Part shown: positions 6,201-6,372 of the stretch, piece after piece
Layout: every line of letters begins with the position of its first letter
How positions within the stretch are numbered: position 1 is the stretch's first letter
Source: Crocinitomicaceae bacterium
GTDB lineage: Bacteria; Bacteroidota; Bacteroidia; Flavobacteriales_D; Crocinitomicaceae
Direction of reading: 5' to 3'
Assembly: GCA_011522905.1 (NCBI GenBank)
Contig: WTIB01000333.1
Location: 1-6,372 of the forward strand
Length of the DNA: 6,372 bases
Position numbers and translations under genes: made by a program
The notes under the pieces: generated by a model
Databases searched by the model: none
Told to the model about the DNA's origin: nothing
The model's input: the letters and a program-made list of their open reading frames with translations, nothing else

Positions 6201-6372
6201 TGAGATATAGAATGTTAAGCGACGATGAACTTCAGGCTTTATCTGAAGATTTTACTCAATTTTTGGTTGTTCAGGGCATAGATGATGATACTTGGCGTAA
6301 AATAAATAAAGAGGACAGAGAAAAAGCCTTAAAAATAGTTGAAGTCTTTAGTGATACCGTATTATTCAAGGT
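6200..6372 (+). CDS. DUF6495-like protein, N-terminal part (runs off the window)
   Basis: An open frame begins at the ATG at 6200, sharing its A with the gldH TGA, and stays open to the window edge: 57 complete codons plus two bases. The visible part is acidic and helical, with no signal peptide or zinc motif: MRYRMLSDDELQAL, then FTQFLVVQGIDDDTWRKI, then EKALKIVEVFSDTVLFK. The K/R-Y-R-x-L start, the FLxxxGIDxxxW segment and the VxxFSDxVxxK segment resemble what I recall of the small cytoplasmic DUF6495 proteins of Bacteroidota, whose function is unknown. The one-base stop-start overlap implies coupled translation with gldH. That it is a gene is well supported by the coupling and the clean frame; the family name is from memory and less certain. 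Confidence 0.75.
   Translation, partial: MRYRMLSDDELQALSEDFTQFLVVQGIDDDTWRKINKEDREKALKIVEVFSDTVLFK

Overview
The window is AT-rich and gene-dense and looks like core chromosome of a Bacteroidota bacterium. Four signs point there: a GldH-type lipoprotein, a PSP1/RicT protein with the cysteine-rich N-terminus known from this phylum, A/T-rich leaders without clear Shine-Dalgarno sequences, and exported proteins whose signal peptides end in a Gln-containing site. I cannot place it below phylum; a Flavobacteriia-like or related lineage is plausible but not shown.

Layout: (i) 15-1985, a small predicted outer-membrane beta-barrel protein followed 21 bases later by radA (recombination and branch migration), then after 15 bases rsmI (16S rRNA 2'-O-methyltransferase), all on the + strand. 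(ii) 2669-3331, a single minus-strand gene for an exported coiled-coil protein of unknown function; its stop codon overlaps that of rsmI by four bases. (iii) 3332-3400, a short divergent intergenic region with candidate Bacteroidota-type promoters on both strands. (iv) 3401-6372, a + strand cluster: holB (clamp-loader delta'), ricT (PSP1 domain, probable Fe-S protein), gldH (lipoprotein), and a fourth gene that starts at 6200 and runs off the right edge (DUF6495-like). The last three are packed with junctions of 0 and 1 base, so they are almost certainly one transcript with coupled translation. No gap between genes exceeds 300 bases; the largest is 69 bases.

No mobile element, CRISPR array, RNA gene or phage signal is visible, and I see no new multi-gene defence or metabolic system. 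The most interesting points are: the holB-ricT pairing with rsmI nearby, which recalls the Bacillus subtilis order; the unusual cysteine content of RicT and its tight linkage to gldH and an uncharacterised gene; a candidate holB promoter so close to the start codon that the mRNA could be leaderless; and the orphan exported coiled-coil gene placed between two conserved gene groups.
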